A stretch of DNA of 64,000 nucleotides from Circinella umbellata (lineage: Eukaryota > Mucoromycota > Mucoromycetes > Mucorales > Lichtheimiaceae), in NCBI GenBank assembly GCA_025093555.1, contig JAIWNF010000023.1, positions 62,001 to 126,000 on the forward strand, written 5' to 3'. Every line of letters starts with the position of its first letter. Position 1 is the first letter of the stretch. The position numbers and the translations under genes were made by a program. Shown here in pieces: positions 11,221 through 20,335 of this stretch. Under the pieces are notes generated by a model. The model did no database searches. It was not told where the DNA came from and saw only the letters and a list, made by a program, of their open reading frames with translations.

Positions 11221-13072
11221 ATGTCAGTGAATATGACTCGACATGAACAAGGCAATAATAGTAACGATGATACAATAATAACAGAAGAGCTTTCGACTCC
11301 ACAAGAACAATATCAATTATCTCCTATGTTTACACAATATCATTATGAGATTGAAGCATCAAGACAATCGCAGAAAAAAAATTATTACCAACAATGTTAC
11401 GAGAAGATGATAACTTACCATCGATGGAAGAAATAAGTAAAGAAAATGCTACAATAGCTCATTTAGCAGAAAAAAAAAGTAATTATTTTGAACATCCATT
11501 TGAATTTACAAGTTTGGGTATTCCTTGGGAACATCATCAAGAACCACCGCAGCAACAACGAAATAATACAGAAGGTAGCTTTTTTTTTCTTTTTTGTTTG
11601 AATATTATATTTTATATCTTTTAGATATTGACTATAATAAGTTATTTCAATGGTGTCGACGACGCCATTGCCAATCGATCGACATCCTATTGCAAAGATT
11701 TTTATATATCACGTTCTTGTCTTTTCCACACTATATATATATACGTATATCTACTTGCTAATATGACCTGTTTTTCTTTTTGTAATAATAATAGCCATAC
11801 GACATATTTGATTCTTTGGAGGTAAGTCATCTATATAAATAATGAGATTTTACTACATCTTGTCTTTCTCTAAAGAAATATACTATAAAAACCCATTATA
11901 TAAATTGGGTGAATATTGCAGACTTGGATGGAAATGGTACACTTTATATTATTCGTGTTCAATACGGTGATATTCGATGGTCAGTGACACGTAGCACTTC
12001 TGAATTTTATGATTTGTGGGTCATGCTCAAATTTCGATCCACGATTGATTCACCCCCTTCTTTTCCAAGTAAACTTCAAAATTTAGCGAATGCAATAGCT
12101 ATACGTCGAGCACCCAACAATGGAGTATTAGGGTTTGCCATACATGAATAACAACATAATAACTTTATGAGTCATTTTAGTAACCATGATGATTATACAC
12201 GTGGAGAAAAAAAGAAAATTGGAACTCATACAATATCTTCAAGAATTAGTTTATAAATCAAAATACTGCCAAGATTTATCTGGATTATCAGACTCGTGTG
12301 AATTTTTGGAATTAGTATCGCTAGAGATATGGTAAGGAAAGGAAAAGAAGGATATTTGGAACAAAAAGCAATCACTCGTTCTAAATCTATGATGCAATCC
12401 ATACGACGCAGTGGATGGGTCAAATTATGGTTTATATTACGTGAATCGTTAAGTATCGTTTGATTTATCATTATTTTAGAAAAAAAGAACCTAGTATTTA
12501 TTATTAGTGAGGCACAACATTATATTTATATTGAAAATCAATTTTTTAGTAAATTTTTTTTTCTTATATTAACTTTACGTACTATTTTAATATTATTCTT
12601 ATGTAACAAATAATGATATATCTCTATTGGATAGTTACAACCACTAATGGGAAAGATATATTAATTCATAACAATATCGGTGAGGTATGTTGATTAAAGA
12701 TTTTAAAGAGAATCCGTTTCTTTTTTTGTTGAAGAGTTTCATCTTTTTTAAAGGTAATTGTAAACCGGATTATACGTGCACATAAAGAAAAACAAAAGTT
12801 TCGTGTTATCATTGTTATTGCTACTGCCCCGGGATTTGAAGGTGATTTTGCAAATCCGGATATAAGATTCATGACATCAAGGTATTACTATTATTATTAG
12901 TATTATACACAATTAGAATGTCAAATTAAATAATAATAATGTTTCGCTTTGTTTAGATCAGTAGCCCATTATCAATACATGTCGATTTCCCGTGGTGGTC
13001 ATTCTGTTCTTGAAAATATAAGACAAACTGAAATTCCAAAAAATATTAATACTAATACTAATACAAAATAAT
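11221..13072 (+). pseudogene. Phospholipase D1 (PX-PH-HKD type, SPO14-like), deleted and broken
   Basis: Pieces of a PLD1/Spo14-type protein lie in order. An N-terminal region at 11221-11570 changes frame at a 7-A run (about 11375). At 11921-12148 is a PX-like segment (LYIIRVQYGDIRWSVTRS, FYDLWVMLKFRS). At 12210-12470 is the PX-PH linker and PH start (KYCQDLSGLS, KEGYLEQKAITRSKSMMQSI, GWVKLWFILRESL), in two frames with a stop after SLEIW. Then come HYIYIENQFF (about 12510), VTTTNGKDILIHNNIGE, RIIRAHKEKQKFRV, APGFEGDF and YQYMSISRGGHSVLE up to 13072. The first catalytic HxKxxxxD motif, normally between the PH domain and YIYIENQFF, is deleted, and the copy ends before the second. Some introns keep clean borders (12685-12756). 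It cannot make an active enzyme. Confidence 0.8.
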
Positions 13073-13086
13073 TTATAATAGTAATA

Positions 13087-13738
13087 GTCTCAGGAAAACT
13101 GATCCAATACTTGTTTTACGTAGTGACATGTGTTTATCTCGCTACTAAAATTGAAGAATGTCCTGTTCATATTAAAGTAGTTACACAAAAAGCAAAACAC
13201 ATTTTTCAATGTACTATACATACATATTTATATATACCCACACACATATCAATCGATTCATTTTTATATTTCTATTTTCTCTTTAGTGGATTATGGAGGA
13301 TTTCCTTATGATAGTTCTAAAGTGGCAGAATTCGAATTTTATTTATTAGAAGAACTTGAATTTTATTTAATCGTTTGGCATCCTTATCGTCCATTATTAC
13401 AAATATGTGAAGGATTAGGCATGAGAGAATCAGGTGCTCAATATGCTTGGTTTATTGTCAATGATTCTTATCGAACAGATGTTTCATTACTTTATCCACC
13501 TCACATGATTGCTTTAGCAGCTATTTATATTACTGTTGTTTTGAATCATGCGGATTTTACACCTGGATCTATTGGTGATCGTACGGATATGAGACAATGG
13601 TTTGCTGATTTAAATGTCGATATGGAAAGTATTGTAGAAATTGCTTAAGATATTTTATTCATTTGTGATGTTTGGAATAATTGGAAAGAAGAACGTATGT
13701 TACATTTATGGAGAGAAGTAAGAGAAAGACCTTCATAA
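13087..13738 (+). pseudogene. Cyclin C (SSN8/SRB11-like), 5'-truncated with frameshift and nonsense codon
   Basis: Cyclin C is the partner of Cdk8 in the Mediator kinase module. The fragment starts inside the first cyclin box (KTDPILV), shifts frame near 13115, then reads VTCVYLATKIEECPVHIKVVTQKAK. An intron of about 80 bp follows, then DYGGFPYDSSKVAEFEFYLL, YLIVWHPYRPLL and WFIVNDSYRTDVSLLYPPHM, the second cyclin box. At 13646 the frame meets TAA (EIA-stop) where family members usually continue with a helix. The same frame stays open after it (DILFICDVWNNWKEER) to a second stop at 13736. Helices of the N-terminal cyclin box are missing. The gene sits directly after the PLD1 relic and before Swi5. 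A truncated product is possible but would lack half of box 1. Confidence 0.75.
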
Positions 13739-13924
13739 TACTATTATTATATAAATAAACAGCCTCTTTTTTTATTACGTATTAAACTCCTCTTTTCTCT
13801 TTTTTCATTTTCTAATTGATGGATAAATGATGGATAAGAAAAAAAAGATAAATTATTTACTTGAAACTTAAAATATAAATAGAGGTACGTACGTATTCAT
13901 ATTAATATATAATACGTATAATAT

Positions 13925-14283
13925 AGCAAATTCAAGATCTTCGTATGGAATATCAAACTTTATCCAATGATTTACAGTAAAACTAATTATTATTTATTAT
14001 GTTGAGCTGATACAAATTGTTTACACATAATTAATCATAATATCGTGTAGAATGAATGAAAAAGATGCTTCGCACATGCTACAACAACGTATTCGCTTAT
14101 TACATGAATATAATGATCTTAAAGATACTGCTACCATGTTAATTGGGATGGTAAGATAATAATGATATAAATCCCTCATTTAAATTAAATTTAACATATA
14201 TATAGTAGTATGCTCAAAAGACCGGCAAAACATTACAAGAAATTTATGAACAATTCAATATAAATCCAAATATGGACCAATAA
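13925..14283 (+). CDS. SWI5: Swi5-like DNA recombination/repair protein (small)
   Basis: Swi5 works with Sfr1 as an accessory factor for Rad51/Dmc1 strand exchange. Three short exons are seen: up to 13976 (readable from 13927, in-frame ATG at 13945), 14051..14150 and 14209..14283, joined in phase with donors GTAAAA and GTAAGA. From the ATG at 13945 the product has 68 residues; an upstream exon could lengthen the coiled coil (QIQDLRMEYQTL). The diagnostic C-terminus is present: RIRLLHEYNDLKDTATMLIG followed by QEIYEQF. S. pombe Swi5 is only 85 residues, so the size is plausible. Unlike its two upstream neighbours it shows no stops or frameshifts, so it may still work. Confidence 0.65.
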
Positions 14284-16450
14284 AAAATTATTTACGTTAT
14301 TTGCTCCCCATCATTAGTTTAAATGATTTATATTATATACTACTTTCTACATTATATAAATTATTATCTATATCCATAAAGAAGCTATGGTATATTTTTG
14401 ATTAGTTTCTCTTCTCGTTCTTTCTATATATAATTCTTTGTCTCGTTTAGTTAATTACGTAGCCGAAGTGTCGTAGCATTGAACTTTGTGAACCACTTAT
14501 ACACTCTGTTATCAATAGATCAAAATATTATTCTATTTGTGTGTAAATATTAAATAAGTAGTGTCACAGATGACCTTACGTAAAATAATAATTGATCAAT
14601 ATAATAGAAATAAGTGACATTCCATTCTAATCATCCACTTTTCTATGCTTGAAGCTATATTTTTATTTTACTGTAAATAATCCCACTGCCCTCATTAATA
14701 TATTTGTAGCGTTTTTACTACTGTTGAATTTGGATGATAATAATAAAAATGTGCTTTCTTAATATCAAATATTTGTTGATCCAATTTCACTTAATCTCTT
14801 TTTATTATGATGACACACCTCAGCTTGTAAAAAAAAGAATTGTTACACTGTGTTTGTGACACGTGGCTATATGTGCAGCGCTTCAGATAGTCCTACTTTT
14901 TTCCCTTTTGAATTTCAAAAATAATCAAAAAGCAACATCACGGGCAACTTCAAATAACATCATCAGTATAATAATAATATACGTCTGGTCAATCGATATT
15001 CGTTATAAAAAAGTGGCAAAAGACAGCATTCAAAATATGACTTGTTTTCCGTAAAGGAGAGCTTCATCAGTCAATTTACCCCCCAGTGAACCTGGATTAA
15101 CGTGTGGACAGGAAGAATTGCTATTGTGGATAGGAATGAAGTAGAAAATAGTGTCATTATACAGACTGTACTGATGGAATCGCATTATGGAAATTGGTTG
15201 TTTAACACACCACTATCGACTTTTATCTGTAAAGTGGATAAAAAACGCACCCACGTGACTTTTGATGGATATACTTTTGCTGACAATGACAGCGGGGATA
15301 AATTTGGGATATAGAGACATGGATGAGACAGCCGTAGTTGTGACATTTTTATAAATACTCTACCAACCACGGCAGCCTGTGGTAAATTATAACGGTACAT
15401 TTAACCAACAAATATCGATTCAATTATGTGTTGTGGTTGTGCCATAACTGGGAGTGGATGTGGCAGTATATGGACTATTTTTTAAAAATTACATGGATAG
15501 GACTAGGATTGATATTTTGGATATGTACTCGCTTGGAACAATAGTTGGATATAATCTCGAGATGAATGCCGTATTTGTACATGGATACACATGTGGTCAC
15601 TATGATACAAAGTCCATGATTGTATAAACATGGTACCTGGGTCAATTTCAGTCTTGTTTATCAGAAAGAATAAATGTTTCGCTAATAAACAACAACATCA
15701 AAAAGTTAATAAATGAGCGAATGGCTTTGGATAAATCTTTAAAAGGGAGTCGCTACAAAAGAAGAAAAAAAAGGTAGAAATTCTTGGATATAAAAATATT
15801 CAACCTTTTTTTAACTTCTTATTCTCTCTCTTTCTTTAAATAATACACTTGGCTTATTTCCTTTCTCTAAACTCCACGTTATATACATATTTTTACCATT
15901 ATCATGCGATTTCTACAATATATTTAGTATTGATAATTATTCAATAAATAAACATATTTAAAAGTTAATTTATTGCAAAAAGGATAATATCCATCAACAG
16001 AATTGTACGATCAAAAGTATATATGTTATGATTGAAGGGATCACTTTACACTTAGTTGGATGACATAATCATTATGAACCAGAAAAAAGAAGATATATGA
16101 TAATTAGATAACATTATATCCTACGTATTATTATTTTTTGGTTAGGCTAAACAAGAATATAAATATTATAATCCCAAATTCAACCTCCAAATATTAGAAC
16201 AGTATATGCGCAGCTCTTTTTTTAACAGTAATTTGGTTCCTGAATGTTATTTCTGATACCACCGGGAAAATAATTATTCACTCATGATAAAATAAAACAT
16301 TATTAATACGTAATAAAAAGAAGACAATATTAATAAAATACACTTGCAAATTTCCAACATGAACATATATTAAACTGTTTGAAAATTCTTGCATAGTTTA
16401 AAGAGAAAACATTATTTCTTACAGTAAAAAAAGGGGGGCGGGGCACGGGT
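14284..16450. other. Gene-poor stretch, nothing recognised
   Basis: About 2.2 kb without a supported gene on either strand. Short frames (14863-15054, 15102-15314) lack conserved features. The part from 15060 to 15700 is less AT-rich and repeats GGATA-type words; it may be an old coding or transposon remnant that can no longer be read. Confidence 0.4.
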
Positions 16451-17018
16451 GTAACATAATGCGTGGGAAACTAAAATTAAGTTGTGTCGTTTCATTTCCA
16501 TGTTAATGCTACTGTACCAACTCTTTCCACTTTTATTACGCTCTGACAGACTCATAATTTCATGACGTAAAAATACGAACAAAAAAGGAAAATAGAAGAA
16601 GAAAAAAACTAAAACGCTCATTCCTAAACTAGACACAAGTGTCAATTCTACAGGAACTGAGCGATTTGTGACAAATAAAGTTCAAGTCGTGCCATTCCAT
16701 CTCTACGACAATGTTGCCACTGGAGCTTTTTCTCTTTATTATAAACATTTACGGTTTTGACACGCTCATAGTAGCATGACGCGAAAATATGAACAAAAAA
16801 GGAAAATGGGAAAAAAAAAGTTCATTCCTTAAAGTAAAAAAAAATTGACAGAAGTGTAAATTCTACAGGAACTGAGCATTCCGGGACAAACCAAGATTAA
16901 GTCGCGTCATTCCATCTCCATGACAATGTTGTCACTGCAACTTTTTTACTTTTATTAAACACATTCACGCTTTATACGCTTCCATAGTACCATGACGCGA
17001 AAAATATGTTAAAAAGTA
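16450..17018 (+). repeat. Imperfect tandem repeat, 200-215 bp unit, about 2.6 copies
   Basis: Three diverged units follow each other: about 16471-16670, 16671-16885 and 16886-17018 (partial). Matching landmarks are GTCGT(T/G)(T/C)CATT(T/C)CCAT(C/G)T near 16486, 16686 and 16901, CATGACG(T/C)(A/G)AAA(A)TA at about 16562, 16777 and 16993, and TTCTACAGGAACTGAGC at about 16647 and 16861. The array stops just upstream of the long reading frame at 17158 and may be its promoter region. The CATGACGCGAAAAAT and CATTCCATCTC words are the best conserved. Confidence 0.8.
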
Positions 17019-17157
17019 AAAAAAAAAATTGCCTAATGAAGAATCACATGGTTTTTTTTTTCTGAATCAAAATATATCCCGCCCTTATTTTCTTTTTTTC
17101 TTTTCCTTTTTTTTTTTCTTTACACCTCAGAGCCTCTTTTTTTTTACTTTGTTACTT

Positions 17158-19068
17158 ATGTTCCGGCTACTTCAAGAATTCTATTGCGAAGACCGTTGTC
17201 TTTTTATCTTGCTCACTTTGTATTGCCTTCTACATCTCTATGTCTTTGTGATAGACGTTGGCTACCGCTACTACTTGTTCCACTTTGAGTGGTTTTGCTT
17301 TTATGCATTCGTTGCCCTTGTGGCATTCATCTCTTTCTCGTCGTGTTGCAATTCATTGCCCACATTTATTGTTGGACAATGCTTGTCATTGGGACTTTTC
17401 TTCGTTTCCCCGTTGCCGCCAAGTCTCGACTATGCATTTGTTGCTTCTCATTATGAGGAGGTTTCTCGTTTGCGGCGTGTGTTGTGTGAACCGCCTGTTG
17501 TGGGCAAGCCCCGAGAAGAAGAAAAGTCGCCTATTCCATATTTCAAATGGAATAATAACGCAGTTTGTCGTGATAAGCGTTCCTTGCCTTCTGGTCGCAT
17601 GTATAAACCTAACCGCAAAGATGTACTTGGTGTGGATGGTGAAGTATACTCTTGGGCAGGCATCATGCGTGGTAATGTCTTTTCTCAACAACGTGCTACT
17701 GACCGTAAAAAGTCATGTAAAAACACATCGCCAACTGTGCTCTGTGATGCAGTTGATCTCTTGTGCGAACAGTTCGCGGCCATGGACTTAGGTCCTAGTG
17801 CCCAAGCTTCGGCTTCTGTTCAACATCAAGATGAGCCTTCGTCACCGATGCTTGTTGATGTTTCTTGCGATGATGTTGTGCAATCATGGGAAGAGGAAGC
17901 TGACGCTGATTCCTTAGCACTCGATGGCACTTTCTCTTCTTCTTCAGCAGGAACTCCTTTCCCTGATTGCGATGTGGAGATGGAAGATTCTTTTGAAGAT
18001 GATTCCAATGAAATCCCTTCTGCAGCTGCTGGAGAGATTGGTCCTGTTGCCATGGATATTGATGGTGATACCGTGTCCATGGATAACGGCGTACAAGAGC
18101 GAGAACAACAACAAGAACAACAAGAAAGCTCAGCTGGCTTTGATGCCACTGATGCTACGGACACTGCTGCTGAGTTGGCTCCTATGTCACCAGCACAAGA
18201 GCAGTCAATCCCAGAGGAAGATACTCCTATGGATGGTACTGATGATTATTCGGACGACTTTAGTCCTGAAGTAATCACTGATACTGCTGCAGTTGAGGCC
18301 TCTGAACATGCGCAAGATGTGGGTGATTCCACAGCATCAGTTGATGCACTTGCTTTGGCTATTGCAGCCAACATGTTACCACCTTTGGAGCAATCCAATA
18401 ATACTACTGCTGATAATGCTAGTCTCGTAGATGTGTCTTCGGATTTCCCTACAATGACAAATGCTGATGCTTTGGTTGAGGAAGTCAATGGTGAAGAAGT
18501 TCGTGTAGGTGTCGACGAACTTGTAGAAAGGGAAGCACTAGTTGCTATGCAAACTGCTGCTGCTCTGGCTTCCATGCCACCAGCACAAGAGCAGTCAATG
18601 CCGGAGGAAAACTCTCTTGCATTAAGCGCTGATGATTACTTGGACTTTGGTCTTGGAGTAATTGCTGATGCTGCTGCAGTCGAGGACTCCGAACATGTGC
18701 AAGATATGGGTGATGCCATAGCATCTGTTGATGCGCTTGCTTTGGCTATTTTAGCCGACATGTTACCGTCTTTGGATCAATCCCATATGACTGCTGATGG
18801 TTATGATGGTCTTGTAGATGTGTTTTCGGACCTTCCTACCATGACAGACCTTGCCACTTTAGTCGAGGAATTCAATGATGAAGAAGTTCGTGTAGGTGTC
18901 GACGAACTTGCAGAAGGTGAAGAAGACCGTGTAGATGTTGCCGGTCATATGAACGACGAAGAAGATCATGTCCTCCCACCACCACAAGCAGCACGACTTC
19001 CTGAAGAAGATGTTTTCTCAGAGTTCCTTGTTGAGTACGACGATGAAGATGATGATTATTGGGGCTAA
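17158..19068 (+). CDS. Unrecognised protein: hydrophobic N-terminus, acidic duplicated C-terminal half
   Basis: Uninterrupted frame of 636 residues from the ATG at 17158; the frame is open upstream to 17029 but without another ATG. The first 110 residues or so contain several hydrophobic stretches (LFILLTLYCLLHLYVFVI, YAFVALVAFISF). A basic middle with GRMYKPNRKDVLGVDGEVYS follows, then a very acidic half. The acidic part has a 130-residue tandem duplication: copies start at 18178 and 18568 with (S/A)(M)(S/P)PAQEQS(I/M)PEE and share ASVDALALAI, VDV(S/F)SD(F/L)PTMT and EEVRVGVDEL. Codon choice is richer in G and C than in the neighbours. No domain is recognised. Part of the N-terminal frame could be leader sequence rather than coding, since T-rich DNA reads as hydrophobic residues. 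Confidence 0.6.
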   Translation: MFRLLQEFYCEDRCLFILLTLYCLLHLYVFVIDVGYRYYLFHFEWFCFYAFVALVAFISFSSCCNSLPTFIVGQCLSLGLFFVSPLPPSLDYAFVASHYEEVSRLRRVLCEPPVVGKPREEEKSPIPYFKWNNNAVCRDKRSLPSGRMYKPNRKDVLGVDGEVYSWAGIMRGNVFSQQRATDRKKSCKNTSPTVLCDAVDLLCEQFAAMDLGPSAQASASVQHQDEPSSPMLVDVSCDDVVQSWEEEADADSLALDGTFSSSSAGTPFPDCDVEMEDSFEDDSNEIPSAAAGEIGPVAMDIDGDTVSMDNGVQEREQQQEQQESSAGFDATDATDTAAELAPMSPAQEQSIPEEDTPMDGTDDYSDDFSPEVITDTAAVEASEHAQDVGDSTASVDALALAIAANMLPPLEQSNNTTADNASLVDVSSDFPTMTNADALVEEVNGEEVRVGVDELVEREALVAMQTAAALASMPPAQEQSMPEENSLALSADDYLDFGLGVIADAAAVEDSEHVQDMGDAIASVDALALAILADMLPSLDQSHMTADGYDGLVDVFSDLPTMTDLATLVEEFNDEEVRVGVDELAEGEEDRVDVAGHMNDEEDHVLPPPQAARLPEEDVFSEFLVEYDDEDDDYWG

Positions 19069-20335
19069 ACTCTTGTAAGTATTATTTATATTTCCACTTT
19101 TTTATTTTACTTTATATATATATATATATATATATAGATATCGTATTATAATTATTAATGTACTTTTATTATTTTTATTATTATTATTTATAGATGATGG
19201 TAACTGTGTTCGTTTGCTGGTTGACGGAATTCTCGCGTTCCTTTTTTTTATTCCTTTTTTTTTTATCTCTCTCTCTCTCTCTCTCTTCTTCTCAACATGT
19301 GTTTGTGTGTGCACCTCTGTTGATGATTGCTCCTTTGTCCGTGTGTGTACGGTGTTTTTTTTATTTATTTCGACGCCTTCGGCATTTTGGTAAGTTTATT
19401 GAAAAAAAAATTACACATGTGCATAAAAACTAATTGACAACACATTCTTATTTTTATTTTTCCATAGCTGTTGTGCGGCAGCCCGGTGTGTGTGTAATTT
19501 TGTGTCTTTGACACTTTTTTTTTCTTTTTTTCGACGCCTTCGGCATTTTTGGTAAGTCTATTGAAAAGATAAAAATAATTACACATGTGCATAAAAACTA
19601 ATTGGCAACATATTTTTATGTATTTTCTTTATAGCTGTTGTGCGGCAGCCCGGTATGTGTGTGTGTTTTTGTGTCTTTTTTGGCACTTTTTATTCCGACG
19701 CCTTCAGCATTTTCGGTAAGTCTATTGAAGAGATATAAAAAAAACGTTCATATAAAAAGCAATATTTCATGTACATAAAAACTAATTGGCAACACGTATT
19801 TTTATATATCTTTCGTATAGCTGTTGCGCGGCAGCCCGGTGTGTGTGACTTTCTGCGTCTTCTTTGGCGCATTTTCCATGTATGCTTTTGTACATGCGAC
19901 TGTTATGGTAAGTTTATAAAAAATATAAATTATGCTTCTGACAATTTATGTTCGAGACCTAGTTTTTCATAAAATAAGTTACTAATAATTTCATATATTT
20001 TAAAATATATTAGGCACGGTTTTGCTTGTGCTTTTGGTGTGTCCGTTGGGGATACGATAAGGTGTCTGCTTTAGACGCTTTGGGTTGAAAATCTGATGAT
20101 ACAAGCAGTGTCATGGTAAGTTTTCTATCATAGCAAAATAAGTTGTAAAAAAAAAGATCAATAATAATGAGAACTAATTATTTAATTTATTTAATGGAAT
20201 ATATAGACGTTGCTGTGCTGCGTGTGTGTGCGCTTCCGAAGGTTTGGTTGGCCTGGTGTTGACATTGCAGCAGTTTGTCTTTTGGGAAACGGATGGCAGG
20301 AAGGCATTTCGGTGGATGGTCTCCTTGGGATCAAG
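19069..20335 (+). ncRNA. Chain of spliced-looking non-coding exons (3' extension or separate RNA)
   Basis: Immediately after the stop of the upstream gene there is a series of consensus GTAAGT donors and TAG acceptors: introns about 19074-19193, 19390-19467, 19552-19634, 19716-19820, 19908-20013, 20116-20206, and a further donor at 20335. The intervening exons are G/T-rich and 80-200 nt long. No frame stays open through them: stops occur in every phase within the first four exons. This looks like a multi-intron 3' untranslated region or a spliced non-coding RNA. The exon-intron inference rests on splice signals alone, with no transcript data. Confidence 0.45.
19370..19907 (+). repeat. Tandemly duplicated exon-intron unit, about 160-190 bp, roughly 3.5 copies
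   Basis: Each unit has an exon beginning CTGTTG(T/C)GCGGCAGCCCGGT and ending CGACGCCTTC(G/A)GCATTTT, directly followed by a GTAAGT(C/T)TATTGAA intron that contains ACATAAAAACTAATTG(G/A)CAACA and closes with TAG. Exon copies are 19468-19551 (84 nt), 19635-19715 (81 nt) and 19821-19907 (87 nt, divergent 3' part). The 3' half of a preceding copy ends at 19389. Splice sites are preserved in every copy while the middle of the exon drifts. Confidence 0.85.

Noticed and set aside
17258..17791. 177-residue frame overlapping the 17158-19068 gene
   Set aside because: The frame at 17158-19068 is longer and continues through the acidic repeats; this one is an out-of-phase shadow.
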